Positions 15,416 to 22,578 of a stretch of DNA of 28,243 bases are shown here, piece by piece. Source of the DNA: an uncultured Bacillota bacterium (GTDB lineage: Bacteria; Bacillota; Clostridia; Oscillospirales; Oscillospiraceae); assembly GCA_947383275.1 (NCBI GenBank), contig CANDCW010000029.1, positions 1-28,243 of the forward strand, written 5' to 3'. How positions within the stretch are numbered: position 1 is the stretch's first letter; every line of letters starts with the position of its first letter. A program made the position numbers and the translations under genes. Below the pieces are notes generated by a model that was not told the DNA's origin, made no database searches, and was given only the letters and a program-made list of their open reading frames with translations.

Positions 15416-16182
15416 GGACAGTTTTTGAGACAATTGCGGTATCCTTTTCCATGTTCTCTGCCCTGCCCGCCCCCTGTGTGGCGTGGACGGAGAAAAACAC
15501 CCGCTGGCTGCTGGCTGCCTTCCCGCTGGTGGGGATAGTCATCGGCGGGACCTGCTGGGGCTGGGTCCTTCTGTGCGGATGGCTGGCCCTGCCCGATCTT
15601 ATGCGCGGAGCAGGGCTGACCCTGCTGCCGGTACTGATCACCGGGGGCATCCACCTGGACGGCTACGCCGACGCCTGGGACGCCCTGTCCAGCCACGCCC
15701 CGCCGGAGAAAAAACGGGAGATTTTGCAGGACCCCCGGCTGGGAGCTTTCGCCGCTATCCATCTTTGCGGATTTTTCCTGGCGGATTTTGCCCTCTGGGC
15801 CGCACTGCCCCGGTGGGATGGGCCGCTGTTTCTGCTGATGTTCTCCCTGTCCCGAACCCTGTCCGGGCTAGCGGTTGTATCTTTCCCCCTAGCGAAGGAT
15901 ACCGGCCTGGCCCATACCTTCGCGGCGGCAGCGGACAGAAAAAAACTGAAAACTTTTCTGTCCTTGCTGGCATTTTTGCTGGCAGTAGGGATATGCCTGC
16001 GGGGACTGGAAGGGATAACAGCGATTTTGGTGGTCCTTGGAGCGTTCGGGTTTTACCGCAGAATGGCGGTTAAGCAGTTCGGAGGGTTGTCCGGGGATTT
16101 GGCCGGGTGGTTTTTACAGACCGCCGAGCTGTGGATGCTGGGAACGGTCTGTATGGCGCAGTATGTGGAGGTCTTGCTATGA
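15412..16182 (+). CDS. cobS: Adenosylcobinamide-GDP ribazoletransferase (cobalamin synthase)
   Basis: CobS joins adenosylcobinamide-GDP to alpha-ribazole (or its phosphate) in the membrane. I chose ATG 15412 (ATGA overlap with cobU), giving 256 residues; the open frame upstream belongs to the cobU region. The start MRTVFETIAVSFSMFSALPA, the hydrophobic segments, and the catalytic, metal-binding GGIHLDGYADAWDALSSH are diagnostic. DPRLGAFAAIHL and LSRTLSGLAVV follow, then KQFGGLSGDLAGWF near the end. Overlaps the next gene by ATGA. Confidence 0.95.
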   Translation: MRTVFETIAVSFSMFSALPAPCVAWTEKNTRWLLAAFPLVGIVIGGTCWGWVLLCGWLALPDLMRGAGLTLLPVLITGGIHLDGYADAWDALSSHAPPEKKREILQDPRLGAFAAIHLCGFFLADFALWAALPRWDGPLFLLMFSLSRTLSGLAVVSFPLAKDTGLAHTFAAAADRKKLKTFLSLLAFLLAVGICLRGLEGITAILVVLGAFGFYRRMAVKQFGGLSGDLAGWFLQTAELWMLGTVCMAQYVEVLL

Positions 16183-16517
16183 TTTTTGTCACCGGCCCGC
16201 TGTTCGCGGGAAAACGGGAGTATATCCGTCAGGCTCTGGGGCTGTCTCAGGAGGAATTTGCCCAAAAAGCCGTCTGGGATGTGCAGAATTTGGCTGTAGA
16301 GGCCCCTGATTTGTCCGCCCTGGCGGAGGAACTGTCCCAAAAGAAAATTGTCATCGCCACCGAGGTGGGCGGGGGCGTGGTGCCCGTTGACCCGGGAGAG
16401 CGGGCGGCCCGGGAGGCGGCGGGACGGTTGGCCTGCCTGCTGGCCGGTTATGCGGACACAGTGGTCCGGGTGTACTGCGGCCTGCCCCAGATGCTGAAGG
16501 GTGAACTGCCATGCTGA
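16179..16517 (+). CDS. Short CobU-like protein, probably not bifunctional
   Basis: This 112-residue protein starts at ATG 16179 (overlap with cobS). The N-terminus MIFVTGPLFAGKREYI resembles a CobU P-loop, but has GPLFAGKR with Arg where Ser/Thr normally follows the Lys. The C-terminal half, IATEVGGGVVPVDPGERAAR with AGYADTVVRVYCGLPQMLKG, is clearly CobU-like. The middle of the family, including the HRxxR guanylylation His, is absent; the usual length is ~170-180. It sits in the operon beside the complete cobU and cobC and reads cleanly, so it is likely expressed. It could be a regulatory or scaffold paralogue, a nucleotide-binding helper, or a degenerating duplicate. The two CobU proteins differ too much to be a recent duplication. 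Confidence 0.82.
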   Translation: MIFVTGPLFAGKREYIRQALGLSQEEFAQKAVWDVQNLAVEAPDLSALAEELSQKKIVIATEVGGGVVPVDPGERAAREAAGRLACLLAGYADTVVRVYCGLPQMLKGELPC

Positions 16518-17056
16518 TCTACCTGATCCGCCATGGGGCCACCGTTTACAATGAGGAGCGCCGATATCAGGGCCTTATAGACATCCCCCTCTCCGGAGCA
16601 GGCCGTGCGGCGCTGAGACAGGCAGATTTTTCTCCGGCGACGGTCTATGTGTCCCCCCTCTCCCGGGCGCGGGAGACCGCCGCCATCCTGTTCCCGGAGG
16701 CCAGACAGGCGGTGATCCCGGACTTTCGGGAGATGGACTTCGGCGCTTTCGAGGGCCGTACTGCCGCCGAGATGGCGGACGGCCCGGCCTACCGCGCCTG
16801 GGTGGAGGGCGGATGCAGGGGCCGCTGTCCCGGCGGGGAAAATCTGGCGGAGTTTTCGGAGCGGGTGTGGGACGCTTTCGCGCCTCTGCTGGAGATCAAA
16901 AGGCCGCGGCTGGTGGTCGTGGCCCACGGCGGCGTCCAGATGGCGATTCTGGACCGCTATGCCCGGCCCCATTGGGACTATTTCCACTGGCACGCCCCCT
17001 GCGGCGGCGGGTTTATGCTGGACGGGCCCACTTTAATTGGTGAGGTGCGTTTCTGA
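16511..17056 (+). CDS. cobC: Histidine phosphatase, alpha-ribazole phosphatase-like
   Basis: This 181-residue member of the phosphoglycerate-mutase-like histidine phosphatases probably removes phosphate from alpha-ribazole-5'-phosphate or adenosylcobalamin-5'-phosphate. The phosphorylated His lies in LIRHGATVYNEERRYQG (H8), followed by PLSGAGRAALRQ, VSPLSRARETAAILFP, MDFGAFEGRTAAEM, PGGENLAEFSERVWDAF and the second catalytic His in VVVAHGGVQMAIL. The PGGEN block and the position between cobS/cobU and cbiB support the CobC role; general phosphatase activity cannot be excluded. Overlaps the preceding short gene by 7 nt. Confidence 0.88.
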   Translation: MLIYLIRHGATVYNEERRYQGLIDIPLSGAGRAALRQADFSPATVYVSPLSRARETAAILFPEARQAVIPDFREMDFGAFEGRTAAEMADGPAYRAWVEGGCRGRCPGGENLAEFSERVWDAFAPLLEIKRPRLVVVAHGGVQMAILDRYARPHWDYFHWHAPCGGGFMLDGPTLIGEVRF

Positions 17057-17057
17057 G

Positions 17058-18008
17058 ATGGAGATTCTTTGTGTCGCACTGGGCGGCTTCTGTCTGGACC
17101 TGCTGCTGGGCGACCCGGCCTGGATGCCCCATCCGGTGGTGTTCATGGGCCGGTGCATCACAAAACTGGAGGGGTTTCTGCGGAAAACCCTCCCCAGCGA
17201 GCTGCTGGGCGGGGCCGTCTTGGCGGCGATGCTACCATTGGGGACGCTGGCTCTGTCTATCTTGGCGCTGTGGCTGTGCGGGCTGATCCACCCGGCCCTG
17301 AAGTTTGCCCTGGAGACGGTCTGGTGCTGGCAGTGTCTGGCGGTCAAAGGACTGGGGGATGAGGCGAAGCGTGTCCATTGGGCGCTGGTCTCCGGGACAC
17401 TGGAGGAGGCCCGCCAGGCGGTGGGCCGCATCGTGGGGCGGGACACGGGGCGCCTGTCCGCCGAAGGAGTGGTACGAGCCGCTGTGGAGACGGTGGCGGA
17501 GAATTTCTCCGATGGTGTAGTCGCCCCCATGCTGTATATATTTCTGGGCGGCGCGCCTCTGGCCCTGTGCTATAAGGCAATCAACACCATGGACAGCATG
17601 GTGGGCTATAAAAATAACCGCTATCTGCACTTCGGGCGGGCGGCGGCGAAATTGGACGATGCAGTGAATTTTATTCCCTCCCGTCTGTCCGCCCTGTTGC
17701 TGATTCTGGCGGCGGCATTGACCGGGGAGAGTGCTGACCGGGCCTGGCGGATCTGGCGGCGGGACCGGCACAACCATGCCAGCCCCAACTCCGCCCAGAC
17801 GGAGTCCGCCATGGCCGGGGCGCTGGGGGTGCGGCTGGGCGGGCCGGCCTTCTACTTTGGGGAGCTGCATGAAAAACCTACCATCGGAGACCCCCTGCGG
17901 GAAATCGAACCGGCGGACATCCGCCGGGCCGTCCGGATGCTGTATGCGGGGAGTCTTTTATGTTTGGCGCTGCTGGTGTTGGCAAGGGGGATGTTTCTAT
18001 GGAGCTGA
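17058..18008 (+). CDS. cbiB: Adenosylcobinamide-phosphate synthase
   Basis: CbiB attaches aminopropanol phosphate to adenosylcobyric acid. ATG 17058 follows the cobC stop (17054-17056) by one base, giving 316 residues; the upstream in-frame start at 17037 lies inside cobC and is less likely. This is a multi-span membrane protein with the family start GGFCLDLLLGDPAWMPHPVV followed by MGRCITKLE. Other marks are SAEGVVRAAVETVAENFSDG, PLALCYKAINTMDSMVGYKN, FGRAAAKLDDAVNFIPSRLS and HNHASPNSAQTESAMAGALG. It overlaps cobD by 10 nt. Confidence 0.95.
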   Translation: MEILCVALGGFCLDLLLGDPAWMPHPVVFMGRCITKLEGFLRKTLPSELLGGAVLAAMLPLGTLALSILALWLCGLIHPALKFALETVWCWQCLAVKGLGDEAKRVHWALVSGTLEEARQAVGRIVGRDTGRLSAEGVVRAAVETVAENFSDGVVAPMLYIFLGGAPLALCYKAINTMDSMVGYKNNRYLHFGRAAAKLDDAVNFIPSRLSALLLILAAALTGESADRAWRIWRRDRHNHASPNSAQTESAMAGALGVRLGGPAFYFGELHEKPTIGDPLREIEPADIRRAVRMLYAGSLLCLALLVLARGMFLWS

Positions 18009-19051
18009 GCCACGGCGGGGACTGGGCGGGGTATGAGCGGGAGTACTCCCTCCTCCTCCTGGACTTCTCTGCCAACGTCAGCCCGCTGGGAGTTCCAGAG
18101 GGAGTACAGCGGGCCGCTGTCAAGGCGCTGGGCAGAGCGGACCGCTACCCGGACCCCCTGTGCCGGGAACTGCGGGAAAAGCTGTCGGAGCGGCATGGTG
18201 TCCCGGCGAACTGGATTTTGTGCGGGAACGGGGCCTCCGACTTGATTTACCGGCTGGCGCTGGCAAAGCAGCCCAAGTCCGCGCTGGTGACAGCTCCCAC
18301 TTTTTCCGAATATGAGAACGCTTTGACCCTGTGCGGCTGCTCCGTAAGCCGCTTCCCGCTCCGCCATGAAAATAATTACGCTGTGTCGGGGGATATTTTG
18401 ACGGCAGTTGCCCCCGGCCTGGACATGATGTTCCTCTGCGAGCCCAACAACCCCACCGGGCGGACCACGGACCGGCGGCTGTTGGTCAAAATCCTGGAGC
18501 GGTGCGCTGCTCAGGGTACCCTGCTAGTGGTGGATGAGTGCTTCAACGATCTGCTGGACGACCCAGCCGAACACTCCCTGCTGAATCTGCTTTCTCGCTC
18601 TTCCAATCTGCTGATTCTGCGGGCCTTTACCAAGAGTTACGGCATGGCCGGCCTGCGGCTTGGGTACGCCCTGTGCCGGGACGGGGAGTTGTTGGAGCGG
18701 ATGCGGCAAAGCGGCCCGCCCTGGGCGGTGTCCGGACCGGCCCAGGCAGCGGGGCTGGCGGCGCTGAAGGAGGACGGCTATCTGTCCCAGTTGCGGCGGC
18801 TCATCCAACAGGAGCGCCCCCGTCTGGCGGCGGGGCTGGCGGCGCTGGGGTGCAAGGTCTGTCCGGGGGAGGCCAACTATCTGCTGTTTCTCTCCCCGAT
18901 GCCGAACCTGGGGCAAAAGCTGCGGGAGCGGGGCATCCTGCTCCGGGACTGCTCCAACTACCACGGTCTGGGCCCCGGCTGGTACCGGGCGGCGGTGCGG
19001 TCGGGGGAAGAAAATCAGGCCCTTCTGGGGGCCATGAGAGAGGTGCTGTAA
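17999..19051 (+). CDS. cobD: L-threonine-O-3-phosphate decarboxylase
   Basis: CobD is a PLP enzyme that makes (R)-1-aminopropan-2-ol phosphate for CbiB. ATG 17999 has AAGGGGG at 17984-17990. The 350-residue protein has the aminotransferase class I/II fold: LDFSANVSPLGVPEGV, RYPDPLCRELREKLSERHGV, LCGNGASDLIYRLAL, CEPNNPTGRTTDRRLL, VVDECFNDLLDDP and the PLP Lys in AFTKSYGMAGLRLGYAL (K212). It ends with no Cys-rich extension, whereas some CobD proteins carry one. A stand-alone Cys-rich small-domain protein is encoded at 1922. No PduX-type threonine kinase is visible. It is followed directly by cbiP with no gap. Confidence 0.94.
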   Translation: MELSHGGDWAGYEREYSLLLLDFSANVSPLGVPEGVQRAAVKALGRADRYPDPLCRELREKLSERHGVPANWILCGNGASDLIYRLALAKQPKSALVTAPTFSEYENALTLCGCSVSRFPLRHENNYAVSGDILTAVAPGLDMMFLCEPNNPTGRTTDRRLLVKILERCAAQGTLLVVDECFNDLLDDPAEHSLLNLLSRSSNLLILRAFTKSYGMAGLRLGYALCRDGELLERMRQSGPPWAVSGPAQAAGLAALKEDGYLSQLRRLIQQERPRLAAGLAALGCKVCPGEANYLLFLSPMPNLGQKLRERGILLRDCSNYHGLGPGWYRAAVRSGEENQALLGAMREVL

Positions 19052-20245
19052 ATGGCGAAGTGCATCATGGTCCAGGGCACCATGTCCAATGTGGGCAAGA
19101 GCCTGCTGGTCACCGCCCTGTGCCGGATCTTCCGGCAGGACGGCTATAAAACCGCCCCCTTCAAGGGGCAGAACATGGCCCTGAACAGCTATATTACCTT
19201 GGAGGGCCTGGAGATGAGCCGGGCCCAGGCAGTCCAGGCGGAGGCGGCGGGGCTGGAGCCCGACGTGCGGATGAACCCCGTCCTCCTCAAGCCCTCCAGC
19301 GACACGGGCAGCCAGCTCATTGTCAGCGGCCGGCCCCGGGGGTACTATCAGGCGGCGGACTATTTTAGGCTGAAGCCCACCCTGACCCCGGAGGTGCTGG
19401 CCGCCTACCGCAGTCTGGCGGCGGAGCGGGACATCATCGTCATTGAGGGGGCCGGGAGCCCGGCGGAGATCAACCTGAGACAGGGGGACTGCTTTGTCAA
19501 CATGGGGCTGGCGGAGCTGGTGGACACCCCGGTGCTGCTGGCGGGGGACATCGACCGGGGCGGGGTGTTCGCCCAGCTCTACGGCACGGTGGCCCTGCTG
19601 GATGAGGGGGAGCGGGCCCGGATCGTGGGCACGGTCATCAACAAATTCCGGGGGGACGTGTCCCTCCTGCGCCCCGGCCTGGGGCAGCTGGAGGCGCTCA
19701 CCGGCGTGCCGGTGCTGGGGGTAGTACCCTATCTCCGGGTGGACATCGACGACGAGGACAGCCTGTCCCCCCGCCTGGAGCAAAAGTCCCACACCGCCCC
19801 CATCGACATCGCGGTGGTCCACCTGCCTCACATCGCCAACTTTACCGACCTTGCCCCTCTGGAGCACCACCCGGCCCTGGGGGTACGGTATGTGGAGCGG
19901 GTCACAGAGCTGGGCAATCCCGATTTGGTGATCCTCCCCCAGACCGCCGACGAGGAAAGGGACACGATGTGGCTGAGGGAGAGCGGCCTGGAGGGGGCCG
20001 TCCGGGGACAGATCCCGGTGCTGAAAATTCACGCGCCGGGGATGTTTGACAGCGGGACGGAGATAGAAAAGCTGGCCCGCCGCCTGCTGAAACAGAAGGG
20101 CCTGCCCCCGGTGGACTTCTGTCCCCGGGACCGCCGGGACTATCAGGAGGAGCAGTTTGACCTGCTGGCGGACGCGGTGCGGGACAGTCTGGACCTGCCC
20201 GCTATTTACCGAGCCATGGAGCGGTACGAGAGGGGGAAGTTCTGA
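19052..20245 (+). CDS. cbiP: Cobyric acid synthase lacking the glutaminase core
   Basis: CbiP/CobQ amidates the b, d, e and g side chains of the corrin, normally with glutamine. The synthetase half (1-~250) is complete: QGTMSNVGKSLLVTALCRIF, PFKGQNMALNSYITLEGLEM, EAAGLEPDVRMNPVLLKPSS, IEGAGSPAEINLRQGD and LAGDIDRGGVFAQLYGT. The amidotransferase half begins normally (NPDLVILPQTADEERDTMWL, SGLEGAV) and reaches IPVLK at ~325. It then jumps directly to IHAPGMFDSG, which resembles the extreme C-terminal GTYxHGxFD region. The nucleophile CGG block and the YEIHMG His are absent. The length of 397 compares with about 500 in the family. The frame remains open, so this is an in-frame loss of roughly 100 residues near position 20025. 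It may be inactive, ammonia-dependent, or served by another glutaminase. Confidence 0.88.
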   Translation: MAKCIMVQGTMSNVGKSLLVTALCRIFRQDGYKTAPFKGQNMALNSYITLEGLEMSRAQAVQAEAAGLEPDVRMNPVLLKPSSDTGSQLIVSGRPRGYYQAADYFRLKPTLTPEVLAAYRSLAAERDIIVIEGAGSPAEINLRQGDCFVNMGLAELVDTPVLLAGDIDRGGVFAQLYGTVALLDEGERARIVGTVINKFRGDVSLLRPGLGQLEALTGVPVLGVVPYLRVDIDDEDSLSPRLEQKSHTAPIDIAVVHLPHIANFTDLAPLEHHPALGVRYVERVTELGNPDLVILPQTADEERDTMWLRESGLEGAVRGQIPVLKIHAPGMFDSGTEIEKLARRLLKQKGLPPVDFCPRDRRDYQEEQFDLLADAVRDSLDLPAIYRAMERYERGKF

Positions 20246-20892
20246 TGACGCATATCCTTCCGGAGGACATTGAGCGGGCCAGCATGTCCATCATTGCCCG
20301 GGAGCTGGAGGAGCGAGGGATCGTCCTGCCGGCGGAGCACGCCGCCGTGGTCAGGCGGGTTATCCACACCACGGCGGATTTTGATTTTGCTGAAAATCTC
20401 TGCTTTACCTCGGACGCAGTAAAATCGGGCATAAAGGCTTTGGCCGACGGAACGACCATCATTACAGATACCAACATGGCAAAGGCCGGAATCAGCAAGC
20501 CCGCCCTGGCAAAGCTGGGCGGGCAGGTCTGCTGTTTTATGGCGGATGAGGACGTGGCCCGGACGGCAAAAGAACAAGACACCACCCGGGCTGTGGCAGC
20601 AATGGAGAAGGCGACAGAGCAGTTTCCCAACGCTGTTTTTGCCATCGGGAATGCGCCCACGGCGCTGCTGCGCATTGCGGAACTGATTGAGGAGGGGATA
20701 CGGCCCGCTCTGGTGATCGGTGTGCCAGTGGGGTTTGTCAATGTAGTAGAGAGCAAAAAAGCGGCTTTGGCAATCTGTCAGGCAAAGGGTATCCCCACCA
20801 TACTCGCCATGGGGCGAAAAGGTGGCAGCGGTGTGGCGGCGGCAATTTGTAATGCATTACTTTATCAGGCCACAGAAATAGTATGCTGGTAA
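20245..20892 (+). CDS. cbiC: Cobalt-precorrin-8 methylmutase
   Basis: CbiC (CobH family) moves the methyl group from C11 to C12, giving cobyrinate. The 215-residue protein starts at ATG 20245, sharing one base with the cbiP stop, and has the catalytic His in VVRRVIHTTADFDFAENL. It also shows VKSGIKALADGTTIITDTNM, AIGNAPTALLRIAELI, RPALVIGVPVGFVNVVESK and MGRKGGSGVAAAICNAL. All are family marks at normal length. It is the last gene of the cobalamin operon. No clear terminator hairpin follows, and the next stretch is damaged DNA. Confidence 0.96.
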   Translation: MTHILPEDIERASMSIIARELEERGIVLPAEHAAVVRRVIHTTADFDFAENLCFTSDAVKSGIKALADGTTIITDTNMAKAGISKPALAKLGGQVCCFMADEDVARTAKEQDTTRAVAAMEKATEQFPNAVFAIGNAPTALLRIAELIEEGIRPALVIGVPVGFVNVVESKKAALAICQAKGIPTILAMGRKGGSGVAAAICNALLYQATEIVCW

Positions 20893-20898
20893 ACTTGG

Positions 20899-21107
20899 TC
20901 AGTCCTGATTCTTTCCAGTATTGGATGTGGTGTGCGTCTTAGTCATCTCTTCTCCATCATCACATTCCTTCGGCAACATAAGAACGCCGTTCTCGTCACG
21001 ATAGCCAACGAAGTCGCGTTCTTCGAACCGTTTTCTCACGGGCGCTAAATCTCCTGTCTCAGCGAAATAATTTTGAATGGTTCCTCATAGCTGAGGTCAT
21101 AGAGTTC
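20899..21107 (-). pseudogene. Unrecognised gene remnant (frameshifted)
   Basis: On the minus strand, 21107-21045 reads ELYDLSYEEPFKIISLRQEI then a stop. The next frame from 21045 to a stop at 20899 reads on with VRKRFEERDFVGYRDENGVL, then MLPKECDDGEEM. Adding one G at about 21050 would join them as SLRQEDLAPVRKRF, so this looks like the 3' end of a gene with a one-base deletion. I do not recognise the family. The 5' end is missing because a plus-strand remnant starts here. Confidence 0.4.
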
Positions 21108-21594
21108 ATGGAGCAGACACCGTCTCTGGACGCTAATCCACAATGGAACGATTTTCGAGAGTGCGGAACTGGAGCCTTACAAGTCCAGACAGAAGGGTTC
21201 CACGGACAGCGAGCGAATCCTATACTATCTGGTGGACCAAATCAACGCCAGGCAGGCGGTAAGGCAGACACCGCTTTCTCCGAAAGCGCGCTTTTCCATT
21301 GTGGACGAGGCTGTCCGTGCCGTTGTCCCCGGGAATAAAGTCAATCTTCTAATCTATGACGGAGAACTGCTCTATGTCCACTGCAATCACCGAAAAAGCC
21401 TATATCTCCGGCAGGAACCGGGGACTCTGGTGGTCTCCACCACGCCCTTGACCCAGGACCATTGGACGGAGGCTCCTCTGAATACGGTACTGGCGTACCG
21501 CCAAGGGGAGCGGGTCTATACCGGCATTCCACATCGCTTTGAATACGTCAAGCTGGACCACGATGAGACTGTCCCGATTTCCGATGAGCAATAA
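21103..21594 (+). pseudogene. Class II glutamine amidotransferase, 5'-truncated
   Basis: The readable frame gives LWTLIHNGTIFESAELEPYK, KGSTDSERILYYLVDQINAR, VNLLIYDGELLYVHCNHRKS and PLNTVLAYRQGERVYTG. This matches the C-terminal two thirds of YafJ-type class II (Ntn) glutamine amidotransferases. Upstream in the same frame are stops at 21088-21090 and 21100-21102. The N-terminal nucleophile Cys (normally residue 2) and ~80-100 residues are therefore gone. Without the Cys the product could not hydrolyse glutamine. GTG 21232 gives a 120-residue ORF, but that start is internal to a conserved region. Confidence 0.75.
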
Positions 21595-21625
21595 ATATTG
21601 TAGAAAACAAAGGAGCAGCACCGCC

Positions 21626-21778
21626 ATGCTGAATCAGTTTTCCAGAACACAGCTTATCTTCGGAGAAGATGGCATGAATTGTCTGCGCTGGGCCAAGGTA
21701 GCCGTATTCGGCATCGGGGGTGTGGGCGGTTATACAGTCCGCAGCGATATTTCAAGCTCGCTGACATGGATTTCATGA
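21626..21778 (+). pseudogene. ThiF/TcdA-like E1 enzyme fragment
   Basis: ATG 21626 has AAAGGAG at 21609-21615, and the first 38 codons (MLNQFSRTQLIFGEDGMNCL, then AKVAVFGIGGVGGYTV) match the start of TcdA. TcdA is the tRNA threonylcarbamoyladenosine dehydratase of the ThiF/MoeB family; the glycine-rich nucleotide loop is included. After GGYTV the sequence loses all resemblance and stops 12 codons later. The family is normally ~240-270 residues, so this is a stub. In another frame the tail reads YFKLADMDFMKGGI, which I cannot place. Confidence 0.7.
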
Positions 21779-21793
21779 AGGGAGGAATATTAG

Positions 21794-22408
21794 GTGGACA
21801 ATCCCCTGCGCTATCAGATGACAGAATATGACTGCGGCCCTACGTCGATGCTTAACGCTGTCAGCTATCTCTTCTGCCGAGATAAGATTCCGCCGGAGAT
21901 TATCCGGAGCGTCATGCAGTACTGTCTGGACTGTTTCGGCCCAGACGGGGCCTGCGGGAAATGCGGCACCTCCTGCATGGCTATGATGTTTCTCAGTAAC
22001 TGGCTGAGCGGCTTCGGCCAGGCGGGACACTTAGCGATTTCCAGCCAATACCTCTCTGGGCAGGATGTGAACTTTTCCCAGAACAGCCGCCTTTTGGATG
22101 CCCTGCGCCGCAAGGGGGCCGCTGTAATCCGGGTGGACTTCGAGGGCTGGTATTACGTTCTGCTGACGGCTGTGCGGGGGGATATGGTTTACCTGTTTGA
22201 CCCATATTACCGGACGGAGCCTTTCGCTGATCCAGCCTTGCGAATGGACGTGGATCACCCAGCAGAGTATAACCGCGTCGTGCCCATCCGATATTTTGAG
22301 GGAGATGGTATCTATGCTTTGCCTCCTTTGAAAGAACGGGAGGCCGTTCTGCTGTTCAATGAGAACACAAAGCTGACAGAAGAAAAGACTGTGGAATACA
22401 TGATTTGA
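21794..22408 (+). CDS. C39-like papain-fold peptidase, catalytic His replaced
   Basis: GTG 21794 follows AGGGAGGAA by a good distance and gives 204 residues. The N-terminal YQMTEYDCGPTSMLNAVSYL carries the C39/papain-like nucleophile (C14). The C-terminal half has GWYYVLLTAV and MVYLFDPYYRTEPF, fitting the His/Asp half of the fold. C39 peptidases normally have His immediately before YVxL; here the codon at 22151-22153 is TAT (Y120), one transition from CAT. A Cys-rich insert (YCLDCFGPDGACGKCGTSC) might bind metal. The protein has no signal peptide. It is the only full-length frame in the damaged 20.9-22.5 kb patch. The enzyme may be inactive or act as a binding protein; the substrate is unknown. 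Confidence 0.72.
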   Translation: MDNPLRYQMTEYDCGPTSMLNAVSYLFCRDKIPPEIIRSVMQYCLDCFGPDGACGKCGTSCMAMMFLSNWLSGFGQAGHLAISSQYLSGQDVNFSQNSRLLDALRRKGAAVIRVDFEGWYYVLLTAVRGDMVYLFDPYYRTEPFADPALRMDVDHPAEYNRVVPIRYFEGDGIYALPPLKEREAVLLFNENTKLTEEKTVEYMI

Positions 22409-22519
22409 ACAGAGCGCATCCGTCATGGCAAAAAAGTGCGTCTTATCGGGAACCCCTGATACTGATTGTGTTTGTAGCCCTGGGTGCCGTCCTGGGCCTT
22501 ACCCTGGGAGAAGGCCAAT
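22409..22519 (+). other. Short non-coding gap with membrane-segment remnant
   Basis: No complete gene is visible. One frame reads EPLILIVFVALGAVLGLTLG followed by a stop, which looks like the last membrane helix of a lost protein. I cannot assign it. ATG 22425 opens a different frame with no protein-like character. Confidence 0.3.
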
Positions 22520-22561
22520 AAGACCGCCGGCCTCCGCAAAATCGCGGAAGCCAGCGGCCTT
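22520..22561. terminator. Bidirectional hairpin between convergent genes
   Basis: AAGACCGCCGGCCTCCGC and GCGGAAGCCAGCGGCCTT pair with only three non-Watson-Crick positions around a short AAAATC loop. The hairpin lies between the plus-strand peptidase gene and the end of the minus-strand regulator gene, where a shared terminator is expected. T-tracts on either side are weak, so termination strength is uncertain. Confidence 0.5.
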
Positions 22562-22578
22562 AATACATATTCCAGCGC

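Noticed and set aside
21232..21594. 120-residue ORF as an intact small gene
   Set aside because: The same frame continues upstream with conserved class II amidotransferase blocks before the GTG, so this is a truncated gene, not a small one.
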